Origin: JAUXLW01 sp964195005
GTDB taxonomy: Bacteria > Actinomycetota > Acidimicrobiia > Spongiisociales > SHLN01
Length of the DNA: 22,984 nucleotides
NCBI GenBank assembly: GCA_964195005.1
Contig: CAXMOO010000079.1
Location: forward strand, 1-22,984
Direction of reading: 5' to 3'
In this document: one piece after another, positions 14,211 through 21,408 of the stretch
Position numbering within the stretch: the stretch's first letter is position 1
Layout of the letters: each line of letters opens with the position of its first letter
Notes under the pieces: generated by a model
Told to the model about the DNA's origin: nothing
The model's database searches: none
Seen by the model: the letters and a program-made list of their open reading frames with translations, nothing else
Made by a program: the position numbers and the translations under genes

Positions 14211-15539
14211 TCACGGGACCTCTCCCAAGGCGTTGCGCACGACAACGGCCAAATCGTCTGCCGTTTGGGCGGCCTCGGTCTTGGCCCCGGCCTCCACCAT
14301 CACTCGAATCACCGGCTCGGTGCCGGAGGGGCGAATCAGAACTCGCCCGCCGTCACCCAGGCGCTGCTCAGTCTCCCGAACCGCTTCCCAGATCGCCTCA
14401 GCCCCGGCCAAGGATTCCTTGTCGGCGACGCGAACGTTACGCAGTACCTGGGGGTATTCTGTCATCACTTGCCGAAGCTCGGTCAACGGCTTTCCAGTGG
14501 CGGCGACGACCTCGAGTAGTCGCAAAGCCGTCAACAAACCGTCACCCGTGAACGAGTGATCGAGAAAGATGACATGCCCGGATTGCTCGCCGCCAAGGTT
14601 CACTTTGTGCTCGCGCATTGCTTCAAGGACGTAACGATCACCTACCGCAGTTTCGATCAGCTTGATCCCCAGATCCCCCATCGCCCTCCGAAACCCCAGG
14701 TTGGACATGACGGTGACAACCACCGTGTTGTTCTTTAACCGACCTTGCTCGTGCAGGTAGCGGGCGATGATGGCCATCACGACATCGCCATTGAGGGGCA
14801 CGCTGCCCTCGTCTATGGCAATAAAGCGGTCGGCATCCCCGTCGAGCACCACACCAATCTGGCCGTCGATCTGGCCGGCTAAGAACTCAGGGTGGTTGGC
14901 GCCACATCCGTCATTGATGTTGAGGCCGTCCGGCTCACAAGCCACCGCGGTGACATTTGCGCCCAGCTCTTCGAACAACCGGGGAGCAGCCATAAAGGCT
15001 GAGCCGTTGGCGGCGTCAACTGCGACTTCGAGACCCCGCAGCGAGTACGAAGCGTCGGCCTTGAGCCAGTCCAGGTAGAGCTCGAGAGCGCCGGTGCGCA
15101 CGATCTGCATCCCCGTACCCGACCGGGGAGCCTTCCAGGGGGGCCCGGCCCGATACCGAGCCTCGATGGCATCCTCCAACTGATCGCTCAGCTTGGCGCC
15201 GTCACCCCCGAAAAACTTGATGCCGTTGTCCTCAGCGGGATTGTGTGAAGCAGATACGACGGCCCCCATGGAGGCCCCGGATTGCACGGTGAGGTGAGCG
15301 ATGGCCGCGGTGGGGATGATCCCCACATCTTCGGTGTCGACTCCCACTGAATGAAAGCCCGCCTGCAACGCCAGCGAAAGCATGTCACCCGAGCGACGAG
15401 TGTCGCGCCCGACAATTACAGGGCCGCCAAGCCCCTCCCCGGCAGCCCGGGCCAGATCAACTGCCAGTTCTACGGTGAGTTCGACGTTGGCCTTGCCGCG
15501 AACGCCATCGGTGCCGAATAGGCGCTTGGCGGTTGGCAC
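14211..15539 (-). CDS. glmM: Phosphoglucosamine mutase
   Basis: The enzyme interconverts glucosamine-6-phosphate and glucosamine-1-phosphate, one step after GlmS. The 442 residues match the family. RLFGTDGVRG is at the N terminus, the phosphoserine S98 lies in SASHNPAEDNGIKFF, the magnesium loop is DGDADR, the sugar-binding GGEQSGH motif is present, and the phosphate-binding RPSGTEP motif is in the last domain. The start is GTG, two bases after the rpsI stop, with no clear ribosome binding site, so translational coupling to rpsI is likely. The glmS ribozyme cleavage site is 46 bases beyond its stop. If rplM-rpsI-glmM-glmS is one transcript, cleavage would separate glmS from the rest. Confidence 0.98.
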   Translation of the reverse strand: MPTAKRLFGTDGVRGKANVELTVELAVDLARAAGEGLGGPVIVGRDTRRSGDMLSLALQAGFHSVGVDTEDVGIIPTAAIAHLTVQSGASMGAVVSASHNPAEDNGIKFFGGDGAKLSDQLEDAIEARYRAGPPWKAPRSGTGMQIVRTGALELYLDWLKADASYSLRGLEVAVDAANGSAFMAAPRLFEELGANVTAVACEPDGLNINDGCGANHPEFLAGQIDGQIGVVLDGDADRFIAIDEGSVPLNGDVVMAIIARYLHEQGRLKNNTVVVTVMSNLGFRRAMGDLGIKLIETAVGDRYVLEAMREHKVNLGGEQSGHVIFLDHSFTGDGLLTALRLLEVVAATGKPLTELRQVMTEYPQVLRNVRVADKESLAGAEAIWEAVRETEQRLGDGGRVLIRPSGTEPVIRVMVEAGAKTEAAQTADDLAVVVRNALGEVP

Positions 15540-15541
15540 GT

Positions 15542-15934
15542 TTAGCGCTTGGTGTACTGCGGTGCCCGCCGCGCCTTACGCAGGCCGTACTTCTTGGGCT
15601 CGACCCGACGAGCGTCCCTGGTGAGGAACCCACCCTTCTTGAGGACCTCGCGGAGCTCGGGGTCGATCTTCTCCAGAGCGCGAGCGATTCCGAGGCGAAG
15701 CGCATCGATCTGCCCGGTGGTCCCCCCGCCGGAAAGCCTGGCGTGGATGGCATAGCGCCCTTCGAGCTCAACGGCCCGCAACGGCTCGAGGACCCTGACT
15801 CTCATCGCCATCGTGGGAAAATACTCCTCGAGCTTCTTCCCGTTCAGTTGGAAACCGGGCTCGCCCTCCATTACTCGTACTTGAGCAACGGAGCGCTTGC
15901 GACGTCCGGTTGCTCGGGCCAGCTGATCGGCCAT
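15542..15934 (-). CDS. rpsI: 30S ribosomal protein S9
   Basis: A small-subunit head protein whose C-terminal tail contacts P-site tRNA. From the ATG at 15934 it has 130 residues: TGRRKRSVAQVRV near the start, LSGGGTTGQIDALRLGIARAL in the centre, and the basic tail ending RRAPQYTKR. An in-frame ATG at 15994 would add 20 residues with no S9 similarity. GCAGGAG just upstream of 15934 supports the later start. It normally follows rplM directly. Here a 163-base gap with a structured repeat element separates them. Confidence 0.98.
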   Translation of the reverse strand: MADQLARATGRRKRSVAQVRVMEGEPGFQLNGKKLEEYFPTMAMRVRVLEPLRAVELEGRYAIHARLSGGGTTGQIDALRLGIARALEKIDPELREVLKKGGFLTRDARRVEPKKYGLRKARRAPQYTKR

Positions 15935-15958
15935 TAGTGCTCCTGCCCGGAAGTGCGG

Positions 15959-16082
15959 TGGATGTATCGCCGAGGACTCGGCGCAGTCTGGCAAGGACGT
16001 GGGACGAAGGCGTAGTTAACCCTACGTCGAGGCCTGCGGACGCAGTCAGGTGCGTCGAGGGTCGGCGAGACGCCGCCGTTAC
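15959..16082 (-). promoter_or_regulatory. Candidate structured RNA element before rpsI (pairs with 20281-20396)
   Basis: This block in the rplM-rpsI gap shares ordered, highly similar segments with the rpsK-rpsD gap. On the plus strand these are GACGAAGG, a hairpin, TCGAGG, then a C/T variant of GGTCGGCGAGACGCCG. The hairpin here is CGTAG-TTAACC-CTACG (16011-16026); in the other copy it is CGCAG...CTGCG, so one base pair changed on both sides. A second stem, GGCG-TCT-CGCC on the minus strand, is conserved. A third, CGCCGAG-TC-CTCGGCG, is specific to this copy. It may be a ribosomal protein leader, a processing site or a dispersed repeat. Confidence 0.55.
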
Positions 16083-16097
16083 TTTCGGGCTGGTGCA

Positions 16098-16556
16098 CTA
16101 GACCTCCACCTTCTCGATATTCAGCTCACGCGGCTGAGGCTTCTGGGATTCGTGTGGGTGCTCACTACCGCCGTAAACACGCAACTTGCGGAACGTCGCC
16201 CGCCCCAGGCGGTTCTTGGGGAGCATGCCCCGGATGGCCCGCTCGACTATGGCTTCAGGCCGCCGCTCCAACAAGCGCTCGAATGACTCTGCCTTGATGC
16301 CACCCGGGTAACCAGAGTGGCGGTAATAGATCTTCTGCTCCGACTTATTCGAGGTCACGGCCACACTGGCCGCATTGATCACGATCACATGGTCACCCGT
16401 GTCGATGTGGGGTGTGAATTGTGGCTTGTGCTTGCCACGCAACAACTGGGCAACCTCAGATGCCAGCCGCCCGAGGGGAAGGCCGGTGGCATCAACAACC
16501 CACCAGGCACGCTCGATGTCACCCGGCTTCGGTGTGTAAGTCTTTTGCTGTTTCAC
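16098..16556 (-). CDS. rplM: 50S ribosomal protein L13
   Basis: An early-assembly large-subunit protein. The GTG at 16556 gives 152 residues starting KQQKTYTPKPGDIERAWWVVDATG, as expected. It then shows LGRLASEVAQLLRGKHKPQFTPH and the conserved GMLPKNRLGR motif. The open frame extends 20 codons further to an ATG at 16616, but those residues are not L13-like. GGGGAG nine bases before the GTG supports the chosen start. It begins the unit rplM-rpsI-glmM-glmS, after an intergenic region of heptamer repeats. Confidence 0.97.
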   Translation of the reverse strand: MKQQKTYTPKPGDIERAWWVVDATGLPLGRLASEVAQLLRGKHKPQFTPHIDTGDHVIVINAASVAVTSNKSEQKIYYRHSGYPGGIKAESFERLLERRPEAIVERAIRGMLPKNRLGRATFRKLRVYGGSEHPHESQKPQPRELNIEKVEV

Positions 16557-16594
16557 GCGACGGAACTCCCCAACGACGGTGCGGGAACGGAGCA

Positions 16595-16600
16595 ATGATA
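16595..16600 (-). promoter_or_regulatory. Possible -10 box of the rplM-rpsI promoter
   Basis: TATCAT on the minus strand lies about 39 bases before the rplM GTG, which would give a leader of about 30 bases. No TTGACA-like -35 is visible; that position is taken by the first units of the GCAGGAA heptamer array. The assignment rests on the -10 match alone. Confidence 0.3.
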
Positions 16601-16618
16601 GCAAGGCGCGCGGCATGA

Positions 16619-16653
16619 GCAGGAAGCAGGAAGCAGGAAGCAGTCAGCAGTTG
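16619..16653. repeat. Heptamer tandem repeat (GCAGGAA, then GCAGTCA)
   Basis: Three perfect GCAGGAA units are followed by GCAGTCA and GCAGTTG, all in the same seven-base phase. The array lies directly upstream of the possible rplM -10 box. Between it and the next array, a 60-base stretch contains GGGC-GATAT-GCCC and flanking GGAC/GTCC and CTCC/GGAG arms, which could fold as a larger hairpin. Confidence 0.9.
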
Positions 16654-16717
16654 GAGTTCCCCCCGTGAGCTGGACACTCCGATAATGGGCGATATGCCCG
16701 GAGCGGAGTCCAAGTCA

Positions 16718-16763
16718 GCAGTCGGCAGTCGGCAGTCGGCAGTCGATTCTTGCTTATTGCTTA
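16718..16763. repeat. Heptamer tandem repeat (GCAGTCG) running into the truA stop
   Basis: Four perfect GCAGTCG units lie at 16718-16745. After a short break, TTGCTTA-TTGCTTA continues a seven-base period to the end of truA, so the truA TAA (16763-16761) is itself within the last heptad. The unit is the same as that at 10752-10800. Confidence 0.85.
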
Positions 16764-17486
16764 GTACTGCACATGCCACAGGAACAATCCCCGCGCCGGA
16801 GCTACGCCTCTGGCCAGGTTGCGATCGCGGGCGTCGGCGATTTCCACGATGTCTTGTGGCTCGCCGTGACCGCGACCTAGCTCGACGCACTCCCTCACGA
16901 GAGAGCGCACCATCTGGTGACAGAACGAGTTGGCCGTGATCTCTAGCACCACCTCTTCCCCTTCTCGCCCCCACTCAGCCTTCTCCACGCTACGAATCGG
17001 GCTCTTACCCTCGGCCACCCGGCAAAACGAGGAGAAATCACGTTCCCCGAGAAGCAACCCCATAGCGGCGTTCATCGGGGCAAGGTCGAGGGGATATCGA
17101 TAATGCCATCGAGTTCTTGCCAAGAACGGATCAGGAAGCTGTCGGTTGAGGATGAAATAGCGATAGGTGCGGGAAACCGCCGAGTAGCGAGCATGGAATG
17201 ACTCGTCGACCTCAGTCAACGACGATACGACAATCTCCGGGCCGAGCATTCGGTTGAGAGCCCGCTGCAGCACCCCGGGAGAGGTTTCTCGTTCCGCGGT
17301 GACGCTGACAACCTGGTGGCGGGCATGAACGCCGGCGTCGGTGCGGCCCGCCACGTGAGTTGCTGTCGAGCCGAGGACCTTGGCAAGGGCTTCCTCCAGG
17401 TCGCCCTGAACTGTTCGCAGGTCCGGCTGGATGGCATAGCCGAAGAAATCTGAACCGTCGTATGAGAAGTCGAGGCGATAGTTCAC
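16761..17486 (-). CDS. truA: tRNA pseudouridine(38-40) synthase TruA
   Basis: TruA converts uridines 38-40 of the tRNA anticodon stem to pseudouridine. From the GTG at 17486 it has 241 residues, starting NYRLDFSYDGSDFFGYAIQP. The catalytic aspartate is D50 in AGRTDAGVHA. Conserved FHARYSAVSRTYRY and the C-terminal NSFCHQMVRSLV are present. The frame is open upstream to 17579, but that part overlaps the membrane protein gene and is not TruA-like. The GTG lies seven bases after that gene's stop and has no good ribosome binding site, so coupled translation is likely. truA following rplQ, here with one gene between, is a common bacterial order. Confidence 0.96.
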   Translation of the reverse strand: MNYRLDFSYDGSDFFGYAIQPDLRTVQGDLEEALAKVLGSTATHVAGRTDAGVHARHQVVSVTAERETSPGVLQRALNRMLGPEIVVSSLTEVDESFHARYSAVSRTYRYFILNRQLPDPFLARTRWHYRYPLDLAPMNAAMGLLLGERDFSSFCRVAEGKSPIRSVEKAEWGREGEEVVLEITANSFCHQMVRSLVRECVELGRGHGEPQDIVEIADARDRNLARGVAPARGLFLWHVQY

Positions 17487-17493
17487 CGGGAAA

Positions 17494-18024
17494 TCAGCCG
17501 GCGGGTGCCAGGCCAACGAAAAGCAGCCATACCAGTAGCGGCGCCAACGCCAACCCAACGGCTCTCTCCTGGGACACATCCAGATTGGATTGGAAGCCGG
17601 TGACCATCATCGCTGCAGACCAAATCCCGGCGAAAAGCATGGCCAAACCGCCGGCCACCCCCACTGCTGCCGCCAGCGGAACCAGGGCCAGGGGAGCGTG
17701 GGCGTATCCAGTGATGGGGATGACGGAACCGAACCGGATCGGCTGCTCGAACACATAGGAAACGATGAGCCACACCGCCCCGGAGCCGAGAATCCAACCG
17801 AAGCCACCACGAATGAAGAGGGTTATGAATGCCGTTACAGACAGAATCCCGGCCCGCACCACGGGAAGACCAGACACACTGAGGAAAAAGACGACGGCAA
17901 CCCAGACCGCGTACACGAACCCGACGACGATCACGGCATCGCCGTTGGCGGCTTGATTGAATTGCATCCAGACATAGGCATCGCGCTTGAGCCGGAGCGC
18001 CTGCCAGAGTCGTTGGGTTTCCAT
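17494..18024 (-). CDS. Small integral membrane protein, Yip1-domain-like
   Basis: A 176-residue protein with a short charged N terminus (METQRLWQALRLKRDAY) and hydrophobic segments at about residues 29-50, 55-75, 78-95, 110-145 and 155-174, giving five or so membrane helices. Composition and layout resemble Yip1-domain proteins, whose bacterial function is not established. The assignment is tentative. The ATG at 18024 has only a weak AGAGAG site. It sits between rplQ and truA on the same strand, seven bases from truA, where other bacteria often have ECF transporter genes. No ATPase motif is present, so it should not be read as a transporter without evidence. Confidence 0.65.
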   Translation of the reverse strand: METQRLWQALRLKRDAYVWMQFNQAANGDAVIVVGFVYAVWVAVVFFLSVSGLPVVRAGILSVTAFITLFIRGGFGWILGSGAVWLIVSYVFEQPIRFGSVIPITGYAHAPLALVPLAAAVGVAGGLAMLFAGIWSAAMMVTGFQSNLDVSQERAVGLALAPLLVWLLFVGLAPAG

Positions 18025-18240
18025 GGGGTGGTTTGCTCTCTAGAGGATTGACCGGCGTTTGTCTGCCGTCGATTATCAAAGTGCAGGTTAGCTGGAGCCG
18101 CGAGTCTTCAAGCAGCAGCTCTGAGGTGTCAGATACGGTGCTGCCGGGCGCGGTTTCGGTAACGGCGCTCTCGAAGTCGGACGTCTCGCCCGGAGCTGTC
18201 GACCTGATCGATTGAGGCACAAGCTGCCGGTTGTTACTGG
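18025..18240. other. Gap between rplQ and the Yip1-like gene, nothing firm
   Basis: Short ORFs cross this 216-base gap on both strands (plus 18033-18215, minus from a GTG at 18220), each rich in Ser and Thr and without a ribosome binding site or known domain. No hairpin with a T-tract was found, so it is unclear whether transcription continues from rplQ into the membrane gene. Confidence 0.5.
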
Positions 18241-18609
18241 CTATTCCTCAGTCGGGCTCTCTACCAACTCGATTATCGCCATTTCAGTGCCGTCGCCCCG
18301 GCGGGGGCCGAGTTTGAGGATCCGCGTGTAGCCGCCATTGCGGTCTTTGAACTGTGGGGCCACTTCGTCGAACAATCTGGTCACCACTTCAGTGTCCTCG
18401 ATCTCGCGTAAGATCCGCCGCCGATCATGGAGCTCTCCGGTTCGAGCCTTGGTGATCAGCTTCTCGGCATAAGGGCGCAGCGTCTTGGCTTTGGCCAGGG
18501 TAGTTTCGATCCTCCCCTCCCAAAACAGCGAGGCTGCCAGATTGGACAACAGCTTGCGCTGGTGGGAGGGACCGCCGGCAAGCCGGGGGCCCTTCTTGGG
18601 TCGCGGCAT
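18241..18609 (-). CDS. rplQ: 50S ribosomal protein L17
   Basis: A large-subunit protein near the tunnel exit. The ATG at 18609 gives 122 residues starting MPRPKKGPRLAGGPSHQRKL, followed by LFWEGRIETTLAKAKTLRPYAEKLI. The C terminus is acidic. GGGAGGG five bases upstream supports this start over the long open frame that overlaps rpoA. It follows rpoA after 28 bases, the normal end of the alpha operon. Confidence 0.98.
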   Translation of the reverse strand: MPRPKKGPRLAGGPSHQRKLLSNLAASLFWEGRIETTLAKAKTLRPYAEKLITKARTGELHDRRRILREIEDTEVVTRLFDEVAPQFKDRNGGYTRILKLGPRRGDGTEMAIIELVESPTEE

Positions 18610-18637
18610 CAGCCCTCCCGCAAATAATCCGGCCGGC

Positions 18638-19615
18638 TCACTGGAGGCCGGCCTCAACCACTGGTGCCGCATCCTCGTCACGGGCTTGGCGCAGCGAAAG
18701 ACCGAGCTCATCGAGTTTGGCGGCCACCTCTTCGAGGCTCCGCTGACCAAAGTTGGTGATGTTGAGGAGCTCGTCCTCGGTTCGTTGCACCAGCTCGCCA
18801 ACAGTCTTGATCTGGGCCCGACGCAGGCAGTTGCGGGGCCGCTCGGACAAATCGAGCGCCTCGATCGGAAGATCGAGGTCGGGCGAGCCTGATTCGGCCT
18901 CCACGACATCGCCCAGCTCGAGTCCGATGCCTTCGCCCTCTCCGACGTCGCCAAAGAGCCCGAAGAGCTCTCGCAGGGTCTTTCCCGCCGAGGAAATCGC
19001 CTCGGACGGCGTCACCGACCCATCGACTTCTACATCGAGGATCAGCTTGTCGAAGTTCGTCATTTGACCCACCTGGGTGGAACCCACCTCATATGCGACC
19101 TTGCGCACGGGTGAGAAGATCGAATCGATCGGGATAATCCCGATGGTCTCGGACTTCTTGTTCTTTTCTGCGGTGCGATAGCCCACGCCCCGCTCAACCG
19201 TGACTTCCATCTCCAGCTTGCCTGAGGAAGACAGGGTGGCGATTACGTGGTCGGGATTGACGACTTCCACTCCCGCCGGCAACTTGAACTGCCCGGCCTT
19301 CACCGGGCCAGATCCGCTGGCCGAGAGAAACAGCGTCTGGGCCTCCTCGGCTTCCATCCGCAGCACGACCTCTTTGAGGTTGAGGATGACATCGACGACG
19401 TCCTCCTTCACACCGTTGATAGTGGTGAATTCGTGCAGAACTCCTTCCACTCTCACCGACGTGATGGCAGCTCCCGGTATCCGCGACATGAGCGTGCGGC
19501 GCAGCGTATTGCCGATGGTGTACCCAAAACCCGGCTCCAGTGGCTCGATTACGAACCGCGACCGATTGTCTCCTACCAGTTCCTCTTGAATTTGTGGACG
19601 CTGAACGATGAGCAC
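18638..19615 (-). CDS. rpoA: DNA-directed RNA polymerase subunit alpha
   Basis: The alpha subunit dimerises to nucleate RNA polymerase assembly and contacts promoter UP elements and activators. The N-terminal domain (about residues 1-230) carries GFGYTIGNTLRRTLMSRIPGAAI and the VERGVGYRTAEKNK block. A short acidic linker follows. The C-terminal domain (about 245-310) contains LDLSERPRNCLRRAQIKTV and the helix-hairpin-helix-like NITNFGQRSLEEV. The total of 325 residues is normal. It lies 15 bases after rpsD. Confidence 0.99.
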   Translation of the reverse strand: MLIVQRPQIQEELVGDNRSRFVIEPLEPGFGYTIGNTLRRTLMSRIPGAAITSVRVEGVLHEFTTINGVKEDVVDVILNLKEVVLRMEAEEAQTLFLSASGSGPVKAGQFKLPAGVEVVNPDHVIATLSSSGKLEMEVTVERGVGYRTAEKNKKSETIGIIPIDSIFSPVRKVAYEVGSTQVGQMTNFDKLILDVEVDGSVTPSEAISSAGKTLRELFGLFGDVGEGEGIGLELGDVVEAESGSPDLDLPIEALDLSERPRNCLRRAQIKTVGELVQRTEDELLNITNFGQRSLEEVAAKLDELGLSLRQARDEDAAPVVEAGLQ

Positions 19616-19630
19616 CGTGGCTCCCCTCCG

Positions 19631-20257
19631 TTACTTTGAATAGAGCTCGACTATGAGCTGCTCTTGGATTTGTGTGTCGACCTGCGCCCGGTCTGGTAAG
19701 TCCCGAACGACGATCCTCTTGGAGTCTTTGTCTACCTCTAGCCACTCTGGCTGGGGCCGATCACCGGACGTGTCGATGGCATGTTGGACGGCAATGAGGT
19801 CGCGGCTCCTCTCCCGCAGAGTGATGACACTTTCGGGCTTGACCCGCAGCGATGGAATGTCGACGCGGCGTCCGTCCACGACGAAGTGGCCATGGGACAC
19901 CAACTGCCGGGCCTGAGCTCGTGAAGTGGCGAAATTAGATCGATACACAACGTTGTCGAGGCGGCTCTCCAGGATCCGCAAAAGGTTCTCACCGGTGATG
20001 CCTCGCCTGCGGGCTGCCTCCCGGTAGTAGTTGCGGAACTGACGCTCCAACACTCCGTAAATGCGCCGCGCCTTCTGCTTCTCTCTCAGCTGAATGAGGT
20101 ACTGAGTCTCCTTGATCCGGCCCCGGCCATGCTCGCCGGGTGGATAGGGACGAGTCTCAATGGCGCATTTGGACGACTCACACCGGGCCCCTTTGAGAAA
20201 GAGCTTGGTGCGCTCGCGTCGACAAAGCTTGCAGACGGGTCCGGTGTAGCGGGCCAT
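19631..20257 (-). CDS. rpsD: 30S ribosomal protein S4, zinc-ribbon (C+) form
   Basis: A primary 16S rRNA binding protein that starts 30S assembly and, in some bacteria, represses its own operon. The ATG at 20257 gives 208 residues. Four cysteines at 9, 12, 26 and 31 form the zinc-binding N terminus, which many actinobacterial S4 proteins lack. RPYPPGEHGRGR and the S4 RNA-binding domain (ESRLDNVVYRSNFATSRAQA, then GHFVVDGRRVDIPS) follow. CTGGAGGTG eight bases upstream supports this start. The in-frame ATG at 20332 lies in the structured gap and is rejected. The 151-base gap to rpsK contains a candidate RNA element. Confidence 0.98.
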   Translation of the reverse strand: MARYTGPVCKLCRRERTKLFLKGARCESSKCAIETRPYPPGEHGRGRIKETQYLIQLREKQKARRIYGVLERQFRNYYREAARRRGITGENLLRILESRLDNVVYRSNFATSRAQARQLVSHGHFVVDGRRVDIPSLRVKPESVITLRERSRDLIAVQHAIDTSGDRPQPEWLEVDKDSKRIVVRDLPDRAQVDTQIQEQLIVELYSK

Positions 20258-20280
20258 TACGCGCACCTCCAGGTGAGCTT

Positions 20281-20396
20281 TGCGGATGGAGCGCCAGCGG
20301 CCAGGACGCACGACGAAGGCGCAGTCATGCACTGCGTCGAGGAGGAGGACGCCGCCGCTGGGGTCGATGGCCGGCGAGACGCCGCAAGGGCTTGCC
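20281..20396 (-). promoter_or_regulatory. Candidate structured RNA element before rpsD (pairs with 15959-16082)
   Basis: This is the second copy of the element found before rpsI. The central hairpin on the plus strand is CGCAGT-CATGC-ACTGCG (20320-20336), flanked by ACGAAGG and TCGAGG exactly as in the other copy. GGCCGGCGAGACGCCG is shared with one change, and TGCGGATGGA near 20281 resembles TGCGGTGGATG in the other copy. In addition, CCAGCGGC (20294-20287 on the minus strand reads GCCGCTGG) can pair with the CCAGCGGC read from 20361-20354, closing a long stem around the hairpin. It lies 23 bases before the rpsD start. Confidence 0.55.
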
Positions 20397-20408
20397 TGGT
20401 GGTGCGCA

Positions 20409-21002
20409 CTACCCCCGCCTTCTCTTATTGAGCCGGCAACCGTTGTGGGGGAGCGGAGTCAGGTCCTTGATGCCGGTCACCTCGAGGCCCATCGCCTGCA
20501 GGGTGCGGATGGCAGTCTCTCTGCCCGAACCGGAGCCGCGGACGATGACGTCCACTTTGCGTATTCCATACTCGCCGGCCTGGCGAGCCGCCTGTTCGGC
20601 CGCGACCTGAGCAGCGTACGGCGTGGATTTGCGCGAGCCCTTGAAACCCACCGAGCCTCCAGAGGTCCAGAGAATGGTATTGCCCTGCAGATCGGCGATG
20701 GTTATGACTGTGTTGTTGAACGTGGCGCGGATGTGAGCCTGAGCGTGATTGAGGGATCGCCGCTCGCGGCGCCGCGAGCGTGCGGCCTTTTCCGAGATCT
20801 CCGGCACCGGCTCGACGCCATCCGCCGAGGTGGCTTCTGGAGCAGAGTCCGCCGCCGGTTTGGCGGCGGCCTCCTCGACAGGAGCCGCAGGCGGCGCCTC
20901 TGGGGCTGGTGCAGGGGCATCGGCAACGACCTCTTCGGCGGGAGCTTCAGAGGGCCCTTCGGCGGTCGCAGATTCTTCCTGGGGTGTTTCCTCGTCTGCC
21001 AT
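20409..21002 (-). CDS. rpsK: 30S ribosomal protein S11 with acidic N-terminal extension
   Basis: S11 forms part of the 30S platform at the mRNA exit. The usual S11 core occupies about residues 76-197: AHIRATFNNTVITIADLQGN, then GGSVGFKGSRKSTPYAAQVAAE, and the conserved C-terminal PHNGCRLNKRRRG. Ahead of it are about 70 extra residues made almost wholly of Ala, Glu, Pro, Asp, Ser and Val. Normal S11 proteins have about 125-135 residues. The ATG at 21002 is three bases after the rpsM stop, and no good internal start with a ribosome binding site was seen near the core. The ribosome binding site for 21002 (AGGA) is very close to the ATG, so coupling to rpsM is likely. Confidence 0.95.
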   Translation of the reverse strand: MADEETPQEESATAEGPSEAPAEEVVADAPAPAPEAPPAAPVEEAAAKPAADSAPEATSADGVEPVPEISEKAARSRRRERRSLNHAQAHIRATFNNTVITIADLQGNTILWTSGGSVGFKGSRKSTPYAAQVAAEQAARQAGEYGIRKVDVIVRGSGSGRETAIRTLQAMGLEVTGIKDLTPLPHNGCRLNKRRRG

Positions 21003-21005
21003 TTC

Positions 21006-21383
21006 CTACTTCGTAGCCCTCTTCTTGCCGGCGATGGCTGCCCGCCGACCTTTACGAGTCCGGGCATTGGTGTGGGTCCGCTGGCCGCGCACGGGAAGTC
21101 CACGTCGGTGGCGCATACCCTGATATGAGCCAATGTCGATCTTGCGCTTTATGTTCTCGGCGACTTCACGGCGAAGGTCGCCTTCGACACCGAAGTTCTG
21201 CTCAATGGCCCGGCGGACATTGACGACCTCTTCCTCTGTAAGGTCTCGGACCTGCCGGCTCTCATCGACCTCGGCCAGCTCACAGATCATTTGGGCGCGG
21301 GTTCGACCAACGCCGTAGATGTAGGTGAGGGCAATCACCATCCGCTTGTCACGGGGAAGATCCACGCCGGCTATACGGGCCAT
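21006..21383 (-). CDS. rpsM: 30S ribosomal protein S13
   Basis: A 30S head protein that forms bridges to the 50S subunit. The 125 residues begin MARIAGVDLPRDKRMVIALTYIYGVG and contain SYQGMRHRRGLPVRGQRTHTNARTRKG, the canonical C-terminal signature, with a lysine-rich end. CTGGAGGCG eight bases before the ATG resembles the site before rpsD. It follows rpmJ after 25 bases and is followed by rpsK after three bases. Confidence 0.99.
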   Translation of the reverse strand: MARIAGVDLPRDKRMVIALTYIYGVGRTRAQMICELAEVDESRQVRDLTEEEVVNVRRAIEQNFGVEGDLRREVAENIKRKIDIGSYQGMRHRRGLPVRGQRTHTNARTRKGRRAAIAGKKRATK

Positions 21384-21408
21384 TAAGCGCGCCTCCAGGT
21401 GAAATTCA

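Noticed and set aside
17483..18220. 245-codon minus-strand ORF across the Yip1-like gene and the gap
   Set aside because: It overlaps the membrane protein in another frame, starts with a GTG lacking a ribosome binding site, and has no recognisable domain.
18241..18954. 237-codon version of the L17 ORF
   Set aside because: The first 115 codons overlap rpoA in another frame; the internal ATG at 18609 has a good ribosome binding site and the normal L17 start.
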